Assembly (NCBI GenBank): GCA_964559835.1
Contig: CAZLJE010000020.1
Location: forward strand, 1-64,000
Origin: DAISJI01 sp964559835
GTDB taxonomy: Bacteria > Acidobacteriota > Terriglobia > Terriglobales > Acidobacteriaceae
Direction: 5' to 3'
Length of the DNA: 64,000 nucleotides
Shown: positions 16,089-24,825 of the stretch, piece by piece
Numbering within the stretch: the stretch's first letter is position 1
Layout: each line of letters opens with the position of its first letter
Notes under the pieces: generated by a model
What the model saw: only the letters and a program-made list of their open reading frames with translations
Database searches by the model: none
What the model was told of the DNA's origin: nothing
Position numbers and translations under genes: made by a program

Positions 16089-17312
16089 CTACCGGATTTC
16101 TGTTTTGATGGCGGCGACGAGGGCGTCAACGTCGGCTTCGGTGTTGAACATGTGCGGCGAAACTCGCAGTCCGTTGAAGAATTCCTTGCCGATGTTTCGC
16201 GTGACGAGCTGATGCTTTTGCCGCAACGTGGCGCGCATGGCGTTGCTGTCGAATTCCGCAGGTATGGCGAACGAGACAAGCGCGGAGGTGAGCGGGCCCG
16301 ATGGCAGGCTCATCATCTTTACGCCCGCGATCTGCGCGAGTCCTTGGTGGGCGCGATTGCGCAGAGCGATGTTGTGGGCCTCGATGGCGGCGATGCCGCG
16401 CGCGTTCGCAATGTCGATCGCCGTCCCGAGTCCCACTATTATGGGCAGCGGGCCTACGCCGACGGAATTATCGACGACGTGCCTGGCGCCCGTGGTCCAC
16501 TGGATCGGCTTGATGTCGTCCGCGGCGTCGGCGCTGATGTAGAGCATGCCCACGCCCTTCGGACCCATGAGCCACTTGTGGCTGGTGGTGGCGTAGGCGT
16601 GGCATCCGAAGGCCTTGACGTCGATCGGCGTCGCGCCGGCAGCCTGGGCGCCGTCGACCACGCAGAGCAGTTTGCGCGATCGCGCGAGAGCGGAAATGTC
16701 GCGCACCGGCATGCGCAAGCCGGTGGTGAAGAGGATGTGGCTGAAGCTGATGACGCGCGTGTCGGGCTTAATGGCATCGGCGAAGCGCTGCACAATGGCT
16801 TGCGGATCGTTGTCCGTCGTGAGGATCGGGACTTTGTCGACGATGATCCCGCGACGCTCGGCCAGGTAGCGCCAGCAATCGCTGCCGCCGCTGTGCTCCT
16901 GGTCGGTGGTGAGGACGCGGTCACCGGCTTTGAGGCGGATGCTCTGCGCGACGGTGTTCATGCTTTCGCTGGTGCTGCGCGTGATCAGCAATTCCTCGGT
17001 CGCACAGCCGAGGAATGACGCGGCTTTCTCGCGCACCTTCTCCGCCCATCCAAGAACGCCGTCGAGACTGTACGCGTTTCCGACGGGATTCGTTTCCAGC
17101 GCGTTCCAGGCTTCGACGGTGCGATCGAGAACGGCGCGCGGAGTTGGCCCGGTCGAACCGGTGTTCAGGTAAATCAGGCCGGGCGAGAAGCCGTAATCGC
17201 TCGCAGCACCGGTCTTGTTGTCGAGCGCCGATGAGCTGCCCATCATTGGATGCGCGGTGGCGAACAAGGCAGTGGCTCCGGCGGCGGCGAGGAAGTCGCG
17301 TCTTGTGGTCAT
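16089..17312 (-). CDS. Class V aminotransferase with Tat-like signal
   Basis: 407 residues from ATG 17312, chosen because AAGGA lies upstream and because the N-terminus then reads MTTRRDFLAAAGATALFATA, a twin-arginine-like leader. Fold type I PLP enzyme: substrate/cofactor region IYLNTGSTGPTPRAVLDRTV, TRSTSESMNTVAQSI, TDQEHSGG, ISFSHILFTTGLRMPV, VDGAQAAG and the PLP lysine in TTSHKWLMGPKGVGML. The family includes cysteine desulfurase-like and isopenicillin-N-epimerase-like enzymes; the latter type fits better because no desulfurase Cys loop is seen. A periplasmic location is inferred from the leader only. Confidence 0.85.
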   Translation of the reverse strand: MTTRRDFLAAAGATALFATAHPMMGSSSALDNKTGAASDYGFSPGLIYLNTGSTGPTPRAVLDRTVEAWNALETNPVGNAYSLDGVLGWAEKVREKAASFLGCATEELLITRSTSESMNTVAQSIRLKAGDRVLTTDQEHSGGSDCWRYLAERRGIIVDKVPILTTDNDPQAIVQRFADAIKPDTRVISFSHILFTTGLRMPVRDISALARSRKLLCVVDGAQAAGATPIDVKAFGCHAYATTSHKWLMGPKGVGMLYISADAADDIKPIQWTTGARHVVDNSVGVGPLPIIVGLGTAIDIANARGIAAIEAHNIALRNRAHQGLAQIAGVKMMSLPSGPLTSALVSFAIPAEFDSNAMRATLRQKHQLVTRNIGKEFFNGLRVSPHMFNTEADVDALVAAIKTEIR

Positions 17313-17422
17313 GGAGTTCCTTGGAGAGGCGCACAAGTACAACACAGCGGAGAAGGATTGTCAGCAGCCTGGCAGCGAACGTGTCGAAATCAAGAGGGTT
17401 CCGATACAATATCGTTTTGCCC

Positions 17423-18583
17423 ATGGAACTCTCAGCCATTCAGAACGCACTGCGCGAGCGCGGCCTCGACGCCTGGCTGTTTTACGACCACCACCATCGC
17501 GATCCCATCGCTTACCGCGTGCTTGGGCTGCCCCAGTCGCTGATGGTCACGCGGCGCTGGTATTACCTGGTCCCGGCGCAGGGTGAACCGAAGAAGATGG
17601 TGCACCGCATCGAGTCGCACCACCTTGATCCGCTTCCCGGCAAGGCGACCGAGTACTCGGGCTGGCAGGAGCTGGAGAGCGGCCTGAAGCAAATGTTGGC
17701 GCCGTACAAGAAGATCGCGATGCAGTACTCGCCCAACAACCGCATCTTCATCGTGTCGCTGGTGGACGGCGGGACGATCGAGTTGCTGCGCAGCTTCGGG
17801 CACGAGATCGTCAGCTCGGCCGATATGGTGACGATGTTCGAGGCGACGTGGACGGAAGAGCAGGTCAAGACCCACTACGAAGCCGCGAAGCTGGTGGACG
17901 AAATCACCGCGTCGGCGTTCCTCGAGATTGGCAAGCGCGTGCGCAACGGCGGCACCAACGAGTACGAGATCCAGCGCTGGTTTCGCGAGCGTTTCGACCA
18001 GGCTGGGCTGGTGACGGACGATGGGCCGATCGTCGCGGTGAATGCGAACAGCGGCAATCCGCACTACGAGCCATCGGCAGACCGCCATGAAAAGATCAAA
18101 CAGGGCGACTTTGTCCTGCTGGACGTGTGGGCCAAGCAAAATAGGCCCAACGCCGTGTATTACGACATCACCTGGACCGGCGTGGTCGGCCAGCCGAGCG
18201 ACAAGCAGCGCGAGATCTTCGACATCGTCACGCGGGCGCGGGACGCCGGCGTGAAGAAGGCGCAGGAAGGTCTAAAGGCAGGGAAGGTCGAGGGCTGGGA
18301 GATCGATAAAGCCACGCGCGATGTGATCGAGCAGGCCGGTTATGGCAAGTACTTCACGCATCGCACCGGGCACTCGATCGCGACGGAAGTCCACGGCAAC
18401 GGCGCCAACATGGACAATCTCGAGACCCACGACATCCGCGAACTTCTGCCCAACACGTGCTTCTCGGTGGAGCCCGGGATTTACCTGCCGGAGTTCGGTG
18501 TGCGCAGCGAAGTGGACGTCCTCGTACGCAAGGCGAGCGCGGAAGTGACGGGGAGAATTCAGAAGGAGCTGGTGGTTCTTTAG
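17423..18583 (+). CDS. M24-family Xaa-Pro peptidase
   Basis: 386 residues from ATG 17423; TACAAT at 17405-17410 is a likely -10, so the leader is very short. N-terminal creatinase-like domain (about 1-145) and C-terminal pita-bread domain (about 150-386). Metal ligands of the M24 family are in place: Asp in FVLLDVWAKQ, Asp in VYYDITWTGVV, His in HRTGHSIATEVHGNGANMDN, Glu in CFSVEPGIYLPEFGVR and Glu in RSEVDVLV. It cleaves an N-terminal residue before proline from peptides, in line with the peptide importers nearby. Divergent from the aminotransferase. Confidence 0.92.
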   Translation: MELSAIQNALRERGLDAWLFYDHHHRDPIAYRVLGLPQSLMVTRRWYYLVPAQGEPKKMVHRIESHHLDPLPGKATEYSGWQELESGLKQMLAPYKKIAMQYSPNNRIFIVSLVDGGTIELLRSFGHEIVSSADMVTMFEATWTEEQVKTHYEAAKLVDEITASAFLEIGKRVRNGGTNEYEIQRWFRERFDQAGLVTDDGPIVAVNANSGNPHYEPSADRHEKIKQGDFVLLDVWAKQNRPNAVYYDITWTGVVGQPSDKQREIFDIVTRARDAGVKKAQEGLKAGKVEGWEIDKATRDVIEQAGYGKYFTHRTGHSIATEVHGNGANMDNLETHDIRELLPNTCFSVEPGIYLPEFGVRSEVDVLVRKASAEVTGRIQKELVVL

Positions 18584-18584
18584 A

Positions 18585-18656
18585 GGTATATCGGTTCGTC
18601 GGTATTTCGGTACTCCTGGTATCGAACTTACCGAAATACCGAGATACCGACATACC
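18585..18656. repeat. Inverted repeat of the GGTATTTCGG / CCGAAATACC family
   Basis: A 28-base arm (GGTATATCGG...GGTATTTCGGTA, 18585-18612) is mirrored by TACCGAAATACCGAGATACC... (18629-18656) with few mismatches. It fills the space between the peptidase stop and the next start. Confidence 0.9.
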
Positions 18657-18659
18657 AAT

Positions 18660-19067
18660 ATGGCAGTCGCAAAGACAAATGACGCGCCGGTGGCAACGGG
18701 CGGAATGATGGCGATCGTCGCGCCCGCGATCGGGTGGCTGATCCCGGGCGCAGGACACCTGATCCAGAAGCGCTGGGGACGCGGCCTGTTGCTGATGGCG
18801 TCCGTAACGATCATGTTCGTACTGGGCCTGCTGATGGAAGGCAAGCTCTACGCGCCGAACACCGGCGACATCCTCGACATCCTGGGCTTCATCGGGGACA
18901 TCGGCGCCGGCGGACTGTACATCGTCAGCAAGGGACTCGATGCCGGCGCGGGGAACATCGCACGCGCGACCGCCGATTACGGCACCAAGTACCTGATCGT
19001 CGCCGGCCTGTTGAACGTCATTTCCGCGGTCGACGCCTACCACATTGCGATCGGCAAGAAATCATGA
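18660..19067 (+). CDS. Small membrane protein, unknown function
   Basis: 135 residues. After a short polar N-terminus come hydrophobic segments MMAIVAPAIGWLIPGAGHLI, LLLMASVTIMFVLGLLMEG and YLIVAGLLNVISAVDAYHIA. The PGAGHLIQKRWGRGL motif resembles that of TM2-like small membrane proteins and of acidobacterial DUF6677 proteins; the assignment is tentative. Its stop overlaps the next start (ATGA), so the two are coupled. Confidence 0.72.
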   Translation: MAVAKTNDAPVATGGMMAIVAPAIGWLIPGAGHLIQKRWGRGLLLMASVTIMFVLGLLMEGKLYAPNTGDILDILGFIGDIGAGGLYIVSKGLDAGAGNIARATADYGTKYLIVAGLLNVISAVDAYHIAIGKKS

Positions 19068-19246
19068 TCCTTCATCTGTCGCACTTCACAGCCGCACTCA
19101 TCTTCGCGCTGTTTGCCAGCATCGTGTTCGGCATCACGCAGCGCAACACCACCCGCGAGATGGTGCGCTACGGCGCGTATTGCTTTGTCTTGTTTGTAGG
19201 CGGAGTGATCGCGGCAGGGTGGGTGATGTGGATTCTGAAACACTAA
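19064..19246 (+). CDS. Small two-segment membrane protein
   Basis: 60 residues, MILHLSHFTAALIFALFASI, then VFGITQRNTTREMVRYGAYC and a second segment FVLFVGGVIAAGWVMWILKH. Starts at the ATGA overlap with the preceding membrane protein. Family not recognised, function unknown; coupling suggests the two proteins act together in the inner membrane. Confidence 0.65.
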   Translation: MILHLSHFTAALIFALFASIVFGITQRNTTREMVRYGAYCFVLFVGGVIAAGWVMWILKH

Positions 19247-19250
19247 TGAA

Positions 19251-19320
19251 GAATGAAGAATTAAGAATGCGCAGGCGCGCACATGCTCATTCTTCATTCT
19301 GCATTCTTAATTCTTCATTC
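19251..19320. repeat. Perfect 20-bp inverted repeat GAATGAAGAATTAAGAATGC
   Basis: The 20-base arm at 19251-19270 is exactly inverted at 19301-19320; the 30-base centre includes GCGCAGGCGCGC. It is A/T-rich, unlike the surroundings, and is built of GAATGAA/GAATTAA words. It sits between convergent genes. Confidence 0.92.
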
Positions 19321-19323
19321 CCG

Positions 19324-20304
19324 TCAGCCTTCCCACACATAGGCGTCGAACACGCGGTCGACGGAGTAGCCGAGGCGCTTATAGAGGTCGACGGCGCCGC
19401 GGTTCGCCTCGGTGACGGTGAGCGAGAGCATGTTGAACGCGCGCCGCTGCAGGTCCTCAACGTTCGCCGCAAGAAGCGCTTCGCCGATGCGCCGCCCGCG
19501 ATATTCGGGAAGGACGCAGACCTGCGTGATGTGCCCGACGTCGTGTTTCACCTGCGAGCACAGGATGAGCCCGACCGGCGTGCGCGTCGGTTTGTGATAA
19601 GCGACGAATGACGACTCGCCGTCGAACTGCCCGCAACCGGGGAAGCGCACGATGTTGTTCAGGAAGCGCAGTGAGCCGGTCACGGTGCGGTACTGGTCGT
19701 TGATCTCGGAATCGATGTGGTTGCGATAGCTGCCGGTGATGACCGCGGCCGCGCCCTGGTAGTCCTGTTCGCTCCAATGCCGCAATTCGAATTCGGACGG
19801 CAGATTGCGATGCGGTGAACGCGCGCCAATCAGCGGCAGTGTCATGAACAGTCGTGGATGCCGCTGGAAACCCTCTTGCAGGAACGGGCGTGCGACCGCG
19901 CCGGTCGGATGCACGAGCAGCTGCGCCTCGATGCGGTGAATGCCGGGAGATTGCTGAAGGGTCTCGATCACGTGCGCCAGGAGCCGCGTCTCGACCGGAT
20001 GCTCCACCGGCTCTGTGTAGCGCTCGCGTTCGCCCTCGACGAACAGATCGCCGATCACGCCCTTACTTCCTTCGTACACGAAGAAGGAGTAGCCGCAGAC
20101 GCGTCCGCGCTCCAAGGCCGCATATCCGGGAAGGATGCGCGCGTCGACATAACGCAGGATCATCTCCGTCGAGCCGCGGTAATCCCAGGAGAGCAATTCG
20201 TGCCACAACTCGGCCTCCTCCTCGAGCAGAGGACGCAGGTCGGCAGACGCGAAGTGCCTGAGGTCGAGAATCTCCATGCGCGGCGTTGAAGCGACGCCTA
20301 CCAT
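19324..20304 (-). CDS. GNAT-family N-acetyltransferase (tandem domains)
   Basis: 326 residues. The C-terminal half is a clear GNAT domain: HITQVCVLPEYRGRRIGEAL (acetyl-CoA loop RGRRIGEAL), then LSLTVTEANRGAVDLYKRLG. The N-terminal half (about residues 60-160, ERGRVCGYSFFVYEGSKGVI then GDLFVEGE) looks like a second, degenerate GNAT domain. Substrate unknown. ATG at 20304 and a second ATG at 20277 are both possible starts; neither has a good ribosome site. Confidence 0.82.
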   Translation of the reverse strand: MVGVASTPRMEILDLRHFASADLRPLLEEEAELWHELLSWDYRGSTEMILRYVDARILPGYAALERGRVCGYSFFVYEGSKGVIGDLFVEGERERYTEPVEHPVETRLLAHVIETLQQSPGIHRIEAQLLVHPTGAVARPFLQEGFQRHPRLFMTLPLIGARSPHRNLPSEFELRHWSEQDYQGAAAVITGSYRNHIDSEINDQYRTVTGSLRFLNNIVRFPGCGQFDGESSFVAYHKPTRTPVGLILCSQVKHDVGHITQVCVLPEYRGRRIGEALLAANVEDLQRRAFNMLSLTVTEANRGAVDLYKRLGYSVDRVFDAYVWEG

Positions 20305-20346
20305 AAAAATAGCAGTCTAGCTGTGGTTGGATGCCCGCGCAAACCA

Positions 20347-21978
20347 CTATCGGCGCGTCACGATGTACACATCGAGGTTCTGGCCAGCGTAGTGGCCTAC
20401 GTGGTTCCACACGCCGTACTCAGGTTTCGTCCCGCCCTTTGTGACCAGCACGTATGGGGAAGGGCGGTCGGGAAGCGGTTGGTCATCGGCGATTGCGATG
20501 GTCCCGCGGCGGTAGTACTGAAGGCCGAACTCCAGCGGACGCGGCACGCGGTAGAGGACTACTGGCGCGTCCTTGGGCGCGACGCGCTCGATCTGCCCGG
20601 CGAGCGGGCGAGCGGACTGGGTTTCGTCGATGACTGGTGCGGCCGCTTTGACGATGAAAGCAACGGCCACAATCACCGGAACGAGCGTAATAGCGGGCGC
20701 AATGCGCACGCCCCGGCGGTAGACCAGGAATGTCACCAACACGAATACGGTCAAACCAGCTGCGACGGAATAAGCGATCGCCGCGCTGCCCGGTTTCATC
20801 TTCAGCAGAAGATGGGGTGCGATGAGGACGAGTGCGAGCACGGCGCCACAGCCGAGCGCGTGCAGGAAAATGATGGGCAAGGGAAGCCGGCCATACGGGC
20901 GCTCGTGCAGGTAATGGAAGATCATCAGAACGGCGGCGGGCACCGCGGGCAGGATGTAGCCGGGCAGCTTCGATTGTGAGAGGGAGAAGAAGACGACCGG
21001 AATCACGCACCAAAGGAAGACAAAGAGCATCAGCGGGCGTTCGCTGCGCCAAAGGCGGAAGTTGCGCACGGTGCGGACGCATTCCGCCACAAACACCGCT
21101 GTCCACGGAAGCACTCCCGCGAGCAGGACGGGCAGGTAGTACCAGAAAGGCTGGTGGTGCCGGTAGAGATTGGTCCCGAAGCGCTCGAGATTGTGCTCGA
21201 GGATGAAGACGCGGAAGAAGTCGCCGGTCTTGAGCTGGACAGCGACGTACCAGGGAATTGCGATGAGCAGGAAAAGGAGGACGCCGGGCCACCAGAGGGT
21301 GCGGAGGACAAGCGGGACGCGGGGTACGGGACGCGGGGCGAGAGCTTCCGCGGCCCGCGACCCGTGTCCCTCACCCCTCGGGTTCCAGATGAATGCGAAC
21401 ACAACGATCAGCACGCCCGCAAGGAATGGCGATACCGGTCCCTTCGCGAGCGCGCCAAGCGCCTGAAAAACGTAGAAGGCGAGCAACCACGCGCGGCGTC
21501 CGCCAAGAAACCATTCCATCCACGCGAGCATGCCCATGGTGAAGCAGGCGGTGAGAGGCATGTCGGTGGAGGCGCCACGTCCGAAGCCAACGACGAAGAT
21601 GCACGACGCGGCGATGAGGGCGGCATCGAGCGCGCGCTCCGGAATGCGCCGGCGGACGAATGCCCACAGCGCGAAGATCATCAGCGACGTCAGGAGTGAC
21701 ACCGGCACCCGTGCGACCCAATCGTGGTCGCCGAACACAGCATAAGCCGCCATCTCTCCCCAGTAGAGCAGCGGGGGCTTCTCGAGCCACGGCGTTCCGT
21801 TGAGCGTGGGGACGATCCAGTCATGGCGGGCGAGCATCTCGGAGCCGATCTGTGCGTAACGGGGTTCATCGGCGCCGAGCAGACCGAAGCTGCCCAATCC
21901 GTAGAAGAACAGGACGGCACAAACTGCGAGGATGACCGCGATCTCGACGAACCGGTTTACGCACCGATCAGGCAACAC
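20347..21978 (-). CDS. GT39/ArnT-like membrane glycosyltransferase
   Basis: 543 residues from GTG 21978, three bases after the stop of the upstream small gene. The first periplasmic loop holds LLGADEPRYAQIGSEMLARH (family DEPRYA) and the segment RVPVSLLTSLMIFALWAFVR follows, typical of ArnT-like transferases that use polyprenyl-phosphate sugars; SLSQSKLPGYILPA is also conserved in this family. About ten to twelve membrane segments. Residues about 200-222 (EGHGSRAAEALAPRPVPRVP) are encoded by a GC-rich repeat and lie in a loop. Acceptor unknown. Confidence 0.85.
   Translation of the reverse strand: MLPDRCVNRFVEIAVILAVCAVLFFYGLGSFGLLGADEPRYAQIGSEMLARHDWIVPTLNGTPWLEKPPLLYWGEMAAYAVFGDHDWVARVPVSLLTSLMIFALWAFVRRRIPERALDAALIAASCIFVVGFGRGASTDMPLTACFTMGMLAWMEWFLGGRRAWLLAFYVFQALGALAKGPVSPFLAGVLIVVFAFIWNPRGEGHGSRAAEALAPRPVPRVPLVLRTLWWPGVLLFLLIAIPWYVAVQLKTGDFFRVFILEHNLERFGTNLYRHHQPFWYYLPVLLAGVLPWTAVFVAECVRTVRNFRLWRSERPLMLFVFLWCVIPVVFFSLSQSKLPGYILPAVPAAVLMIFHYLHERPYGRLPLPIIFLHALGCGAVLALVLIAPHLLLKMKPGSAAIAYSVAAGLTVFVLVTFLVYRRGVRIAPAITLVPVIVAVAFIVKAAAPVIDETQSARPLAGQIERVAPKDAPVVLYRVPRPLEFGLQYYRRGTIAIADDQPLPDRPSPYVLVTKGGTKPEYGVWNHVGHYAGQNLDVYIVTRR
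21313..21380. repeat. GC-rich inverted repeat translated inside the GT39 gene
   Basis: CGGGACGCGGGGTACGGGAC... (21313-21338) faces an imperfect inverse CCCGCGACCCGTGTCCCTCA... (21354-21380). GGGACGCGGGG appears twice in tandem. The design is that of the intergenic elements. Confidence 0.65.
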
Positions 21979-21981
21979 AGG

Positions 21982-22254
21982 TCAGGCTTTCTGCGAGCCG
22001 GCGGATTGGCGGCGATGCTGGAAGAGCGCCCAGATGCTGATCAACACCCACGTACACTCCAGGACGACGAAACCGAGCTGGAACGGCTTGAACGCAATAT
22101 ACCCGAGGATGGCGGAACCGGCGGCGTTGAGGATGTTGTAGGCGGCGCTGCGGGGGTTCACCAAGCCAAGCTGGTGGCCCGCATAAGCGATCAGGATCAA
22201 GAGTGCGCCGGCGAACGACAGCACCTGGGTTAGCAGCGGAGGCTGACAAGGCAT
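21982..22254 (-). CDS. Small three-segment membrane protein (CBU_0592-like)
   Basis: 90 residues from ATG 22254 (a GTG at 22272 is possible). LSFAGALLILIAYAGHQLGL, NILNAAGSAILGYIAFKPFQ and FVVLECTWVLISIWALFQHR are three hydrophobic stretches; the pattern Y-N-x-L-N-x-x-G and E-x-x-W-x-x-I-S is that of small CBU_0592-type membrane proteins with no known role. It is directly upstream of the GT39 gene. Confidence 0.65.
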   Translation of the reverse strand: MPCQPPLLTQVLSFAGALLILIAYAGHQLGLVNPRSAAYNILNAAGSAILGYIAFKPFQLGFVVLECTWVLISIWALFQHRRQSAGSQKA

Positions 22255-22384
22255 GCTTATTTGGTACCACACCGCCGCGCGGGCAACAATTCATCGTCCG
22301 GGCACCTGACGCCGCGGCAGTGGTCGAATATCGGGTGCAGGGTAGGCACGAGGTGCGCGGGCGGCATCCAACTACTCTGCACCC

Positions 22385-23665
22385 ATGCCGCGTAAATACA
22401 TCACGTTCCTGTGCATCGCGATATTCCTGGTGTTCGCGCCGATGGCGAGCTCGTATTCCGTGCTGTCGCACGAACAGATCGTGGACCTGGTCTGGAAAGA
22501 CCACATCGTACCAGCGCTGATGAAGCGCTATCCGGGCACGACGCCGGAGCAACTGAAAGAAGCGCATGCGTACGCTTACGGCGGATGCATGATCCAGGAC
22601 ATGGGCTACTACCCTTTCGGCAACCGGCGTTTCAGCGACATGGCGCATTACGTGCGGAGCGGCGATTTCGTCACGGCGCTCATCCGCGAAGCGCAGGACG
22701 TGAACGAATACGCGTTCGGCCTCGGGGCGCTGTCCCATTACGCGTCGGACACGATGGGACACCCGGCGGTGAACCGTGCGGTCCCGATTGAGTTCCCCAG
22801 GTTGCGGCGAAAGTTCGGCAACGAGGTCACGTACGAGCAAGGAAAGAGCGAACATATTCGTACTGAATTCGGATTCGACGTGGTGCAGGTTGCGAAAAAC
22901 CGCTACACCTCGGATGCCTACCATGACTTCATCGGTTTCGCCGTCGCCAAGGAGTCGCTCGCCCGCGCATTTCGCGACACTTACGGATTCGACATCAAGG
23001 ATATCTTCGCCGACGAGGACCGCACGATCGGAACCTTCCGCTGGGCCGTAGGAGCGCTGATCCCGAAGATGACCAAGGTCGCGCTGGTCACCCACGAGAA
23101 GGAGTTCATGACGGAGAACCCTTCGTTCGACCGGTCGAAGTTCCTCTACCGGCTCACACGCGCTCAATACGAGCGCGATTGGGGCAAGAACTATCAGCGT
23201 CCCGGCTTCGGCACGCGTGTGCTGGCATTCATCATCCGCATCCTGCCGAAGGTTGGACCGCTCAAGGCGGTGGACATCAAGACCCCAACGCCCCAGACCG
23301 AGCAGCTGTACCTGAAGAGCGTGAACAATTCGGTCGATCTCTACCAGAGGCTGGTCGACGACGCTGCCCGAGGAAAGTTACAGCTTGCCAACATGGACTT
23401 CGATACCGGCGAGCCTACGAAACCCGGTGAGTACCGGCTGTGCGACGAAGCTTACGCTTATATGGTCCACCAACTGGCCCAGCACAAGTTCCAGGGACTT
23501 ACCCCGGAACTTCGCGTCGAGATCCTGCGGTTCTACGCCAATGCCGACACGAATCCGAAGCTCGCAACGAAACGGAAAAAGAAGGACTGGGAGACGCTGC
23601 AGAAGGAACTGGCGGAGTTGAAGGGCATGTCGGTCGCCAACCAAACAGCCGCTGATCAGAGGTAG
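22385..23665 (+). CDS. Secreted zinc-dependent phospholipase C-like protein
   Basis: 426 residues. Signal peptide YITFLCIAIFLVFAPMASSY ends before SVLSHEQIVDLVW. Putative zinc ligands of the PLC/S1-nuclease fold: SHEQ near the mature N-terminus, EAHAYAYGGCMIQDMGYYPF, and GLGALSHYASDTMGHPAVNR (HxxxD...H). A long C-terminal half (about 200-426) has no recognised domain. It may hydrolyse phospholipids outside the cytoplasm. The stop TAG (23663-23665) is part of the repeat that follows. Confidence 0.82.
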   Translation: MPRKYITFLCIAIFLVFAPMASSYSVLSHEQIVDLVWKDHIVPALMKRYPGTTPEQLKEAHAYAYGGCMIQDMGYYPFGNRRFSDMAHYVRSGDFVTALIREAQDVNEYAFGLGALSHYASDTMGHPAVNRAVPIEFPRLRRKFGNEVTYEQGKSEHIRTEFGFDVVQVAKNRYTSDAYHDFIGFAVAKESLARAFRDTYGFDIKDIFADEDRTIGTFRWAVGALIPKMTKVALVTHEKEFMTENPSFDRSKFLYRLTRAQYERDWGKNYQRPGFGTRVLAFIIRILPKVGPLKAVDIKTPTPQTEQLYLKSVNNSVDLYQRLVDDAARGKLQLANMDFDTGEPTKPGEYRLCDEAYAYMVHQLAQHKFQGLTPELRVEILRFYANADTNPKLATKRKKKDWETLQKELAELKGMSVANQTAADQR

Positions 23666-23740
23666 GTCGTAGGTAGTAGGTCGTAGGTGAAAAGAACTTT
23701 TCGCACTCTGCCGACCTACGACCTACAACAGCCGACCTAC
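23662..23740. repeat. Inverted repeat of the GTAGGTCGTAGGT family
   Basis: Arm GTAGGTCGTAGGTAGTAGGT... (23662-23688) faces ACCTACGACCTACAACAGCC... (23714-23740). It includes the stop codon of the phospholipase-like gene. A shorter relative lies at 14011-14046. Confidence 0.88.
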
Positions 23741-23801
23741 GTTCCCGTAGTCGGCAATGGTTGCGGCGCGGCTAAGGCCGTGCCCTGATACAAGTTGCGT
23801 C

Positions 23802-24785
23802 TCAGGTCGCATCGCCAAACCCGTCTTCGCGGTCGTGCTTACGCTGGAGGCGCATCTGGGCGAGCACGCGTTCGGCCGCGACCGACACCGGACCATCGAG
23901 CGAGCATCCGCTGGCGCAACGGTGTCCACCTCCGCCGAAGTAGGCGGCGATCTCGGAGACGTCGATCAGGCCCTTGCTGCGCAAGCTCACGCGCCAGCGG
24001 CTGTCGGCGAGTTCGCGGAAGAAGATCGCGACCTCCACGCCGTCGATGCCGAGAGCGTAGTTCACGAGCCCCTCGCAATCCTCGTCGATCGCGCCGCAAC
24101 GCTCCATCTGCTGCCGGTTGACGGCCATCCATGAAAGGTCTCCATCCTTATGCAATCCGCTGAGCGCCGCGCCCAGGAGACGCATCTTCGCCACCGGCGC
24201 GGAAAAGTACACAGCTTGTGCGATCCGCGCGGGGTCGGCCCCGGCAACCACCAATTCTTTCGCCAGGGAGAAGGTGTGGGCATCGGTGCCGACGTAGTTG
24301 AATGAGCCGGTGTCGGTGAGGACGGCGGTATAGAGGCAGGTGGCGATCTCGGGGGTTATCTCGACCTTAGCAGCGCGGGCGAATTTGTACACAAGCTCCG
24401 CGGTAGCGCATGCCTCGGGGTCGATCCAGTTCACATGCGCAAACGGACGGCCGCTGAGGTGATGATCGATGTTGATGAGGAATTTTTCTTCGAGTCCCGA
24501 AAGCGAGGTGCGTTGCAAGCTGTCGCACTCAAGGAGAATCGCAGCTTCGTAGTTTCCGTTGACCGATTGCGCGCTGATGACGCGGTCGGCGAAGGGAAGC
24601 GGCCGGTAGATGTGGGGCACGCCGCCGTTCATCACGACGTCGGCTTCCTTGCCCATCTGTTTGAGGATCTCGCAACACGCAAGGACGGAACCCACGGCAT
24701 CGCCGTCGGGCCGCGCGTGCGAGGTCAGGACGAACCGTTCGCGGCGCTCGATCTCACTGAGGATCTGTTGTAGTGCGTCCTCCAC
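23802..24785 (-). CDS. nrnA: DHH-family phosphoesterase, oligoribonuclease/pAp phosphatase (NrnA-like)
   Basis: 327 residues if GTG 24785 is the start; a TTG at 24866 would add residues and overlap rbfA by 41 bases. The GTG start gives the family-like opening VEDALQQILSEIERRERFVL. DHH motifs: TSHARPDGDAVGSVLACCEI, LLECD, INIDHHLSG and AVLTDTGSFNYVGTD; DHHA1 motif YFGGGGHRCASGCSLDGPV. The enzyme degrades short RNA and pAp in the cytoplasm. In many bacteria it follows rbfA, as here; truB, the usual next gene, is absent. Confidence 0.92.
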   Translation of the reverse strand: MEDALQQILSEIERRERFVLTSHARPDGDAVGSVLACCEILKQMGKEADVVMNGGVPHIYRPLPFADRVISAQSVNGNYEAAILLECDSLQRTSLSGLEEKFLINIDHHLSGRPFAHVNWIDPEACATAELVYKFARAAKVEITPEIATCLYTAVLTDTGSFNYVGTDAHTFSLAKELVVAGADPARIAQAVYFSAPVAKMRLLGAALSGLHKDGDLSWMAVNRQQMERCGAIDEDCEGLVNYALGIDGVEVAIFFRELADSRWRVSLRSKGLIDVSEIAAYFGGGGHRCASGCSLDGPVSVAAERVLAQMRLQRKHDREDGFGDAT

Positions 24786-24825
24786 GGCCGGGACCGTCCA
24801 GATTCTGCCTGTCGAACCGGATTGT

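Noticed and set aside
21968..23167. 399-codon minus-strand frame across the phospholipase-like gene
   Set aside because: Overlaps two genes with clear features; the translation has no domain and varying composition.
12863..23740. CRISPR array
   Set aside because: The word repeats are inverted, short and not regularly spaced by unique spacers; no cas gene is present.
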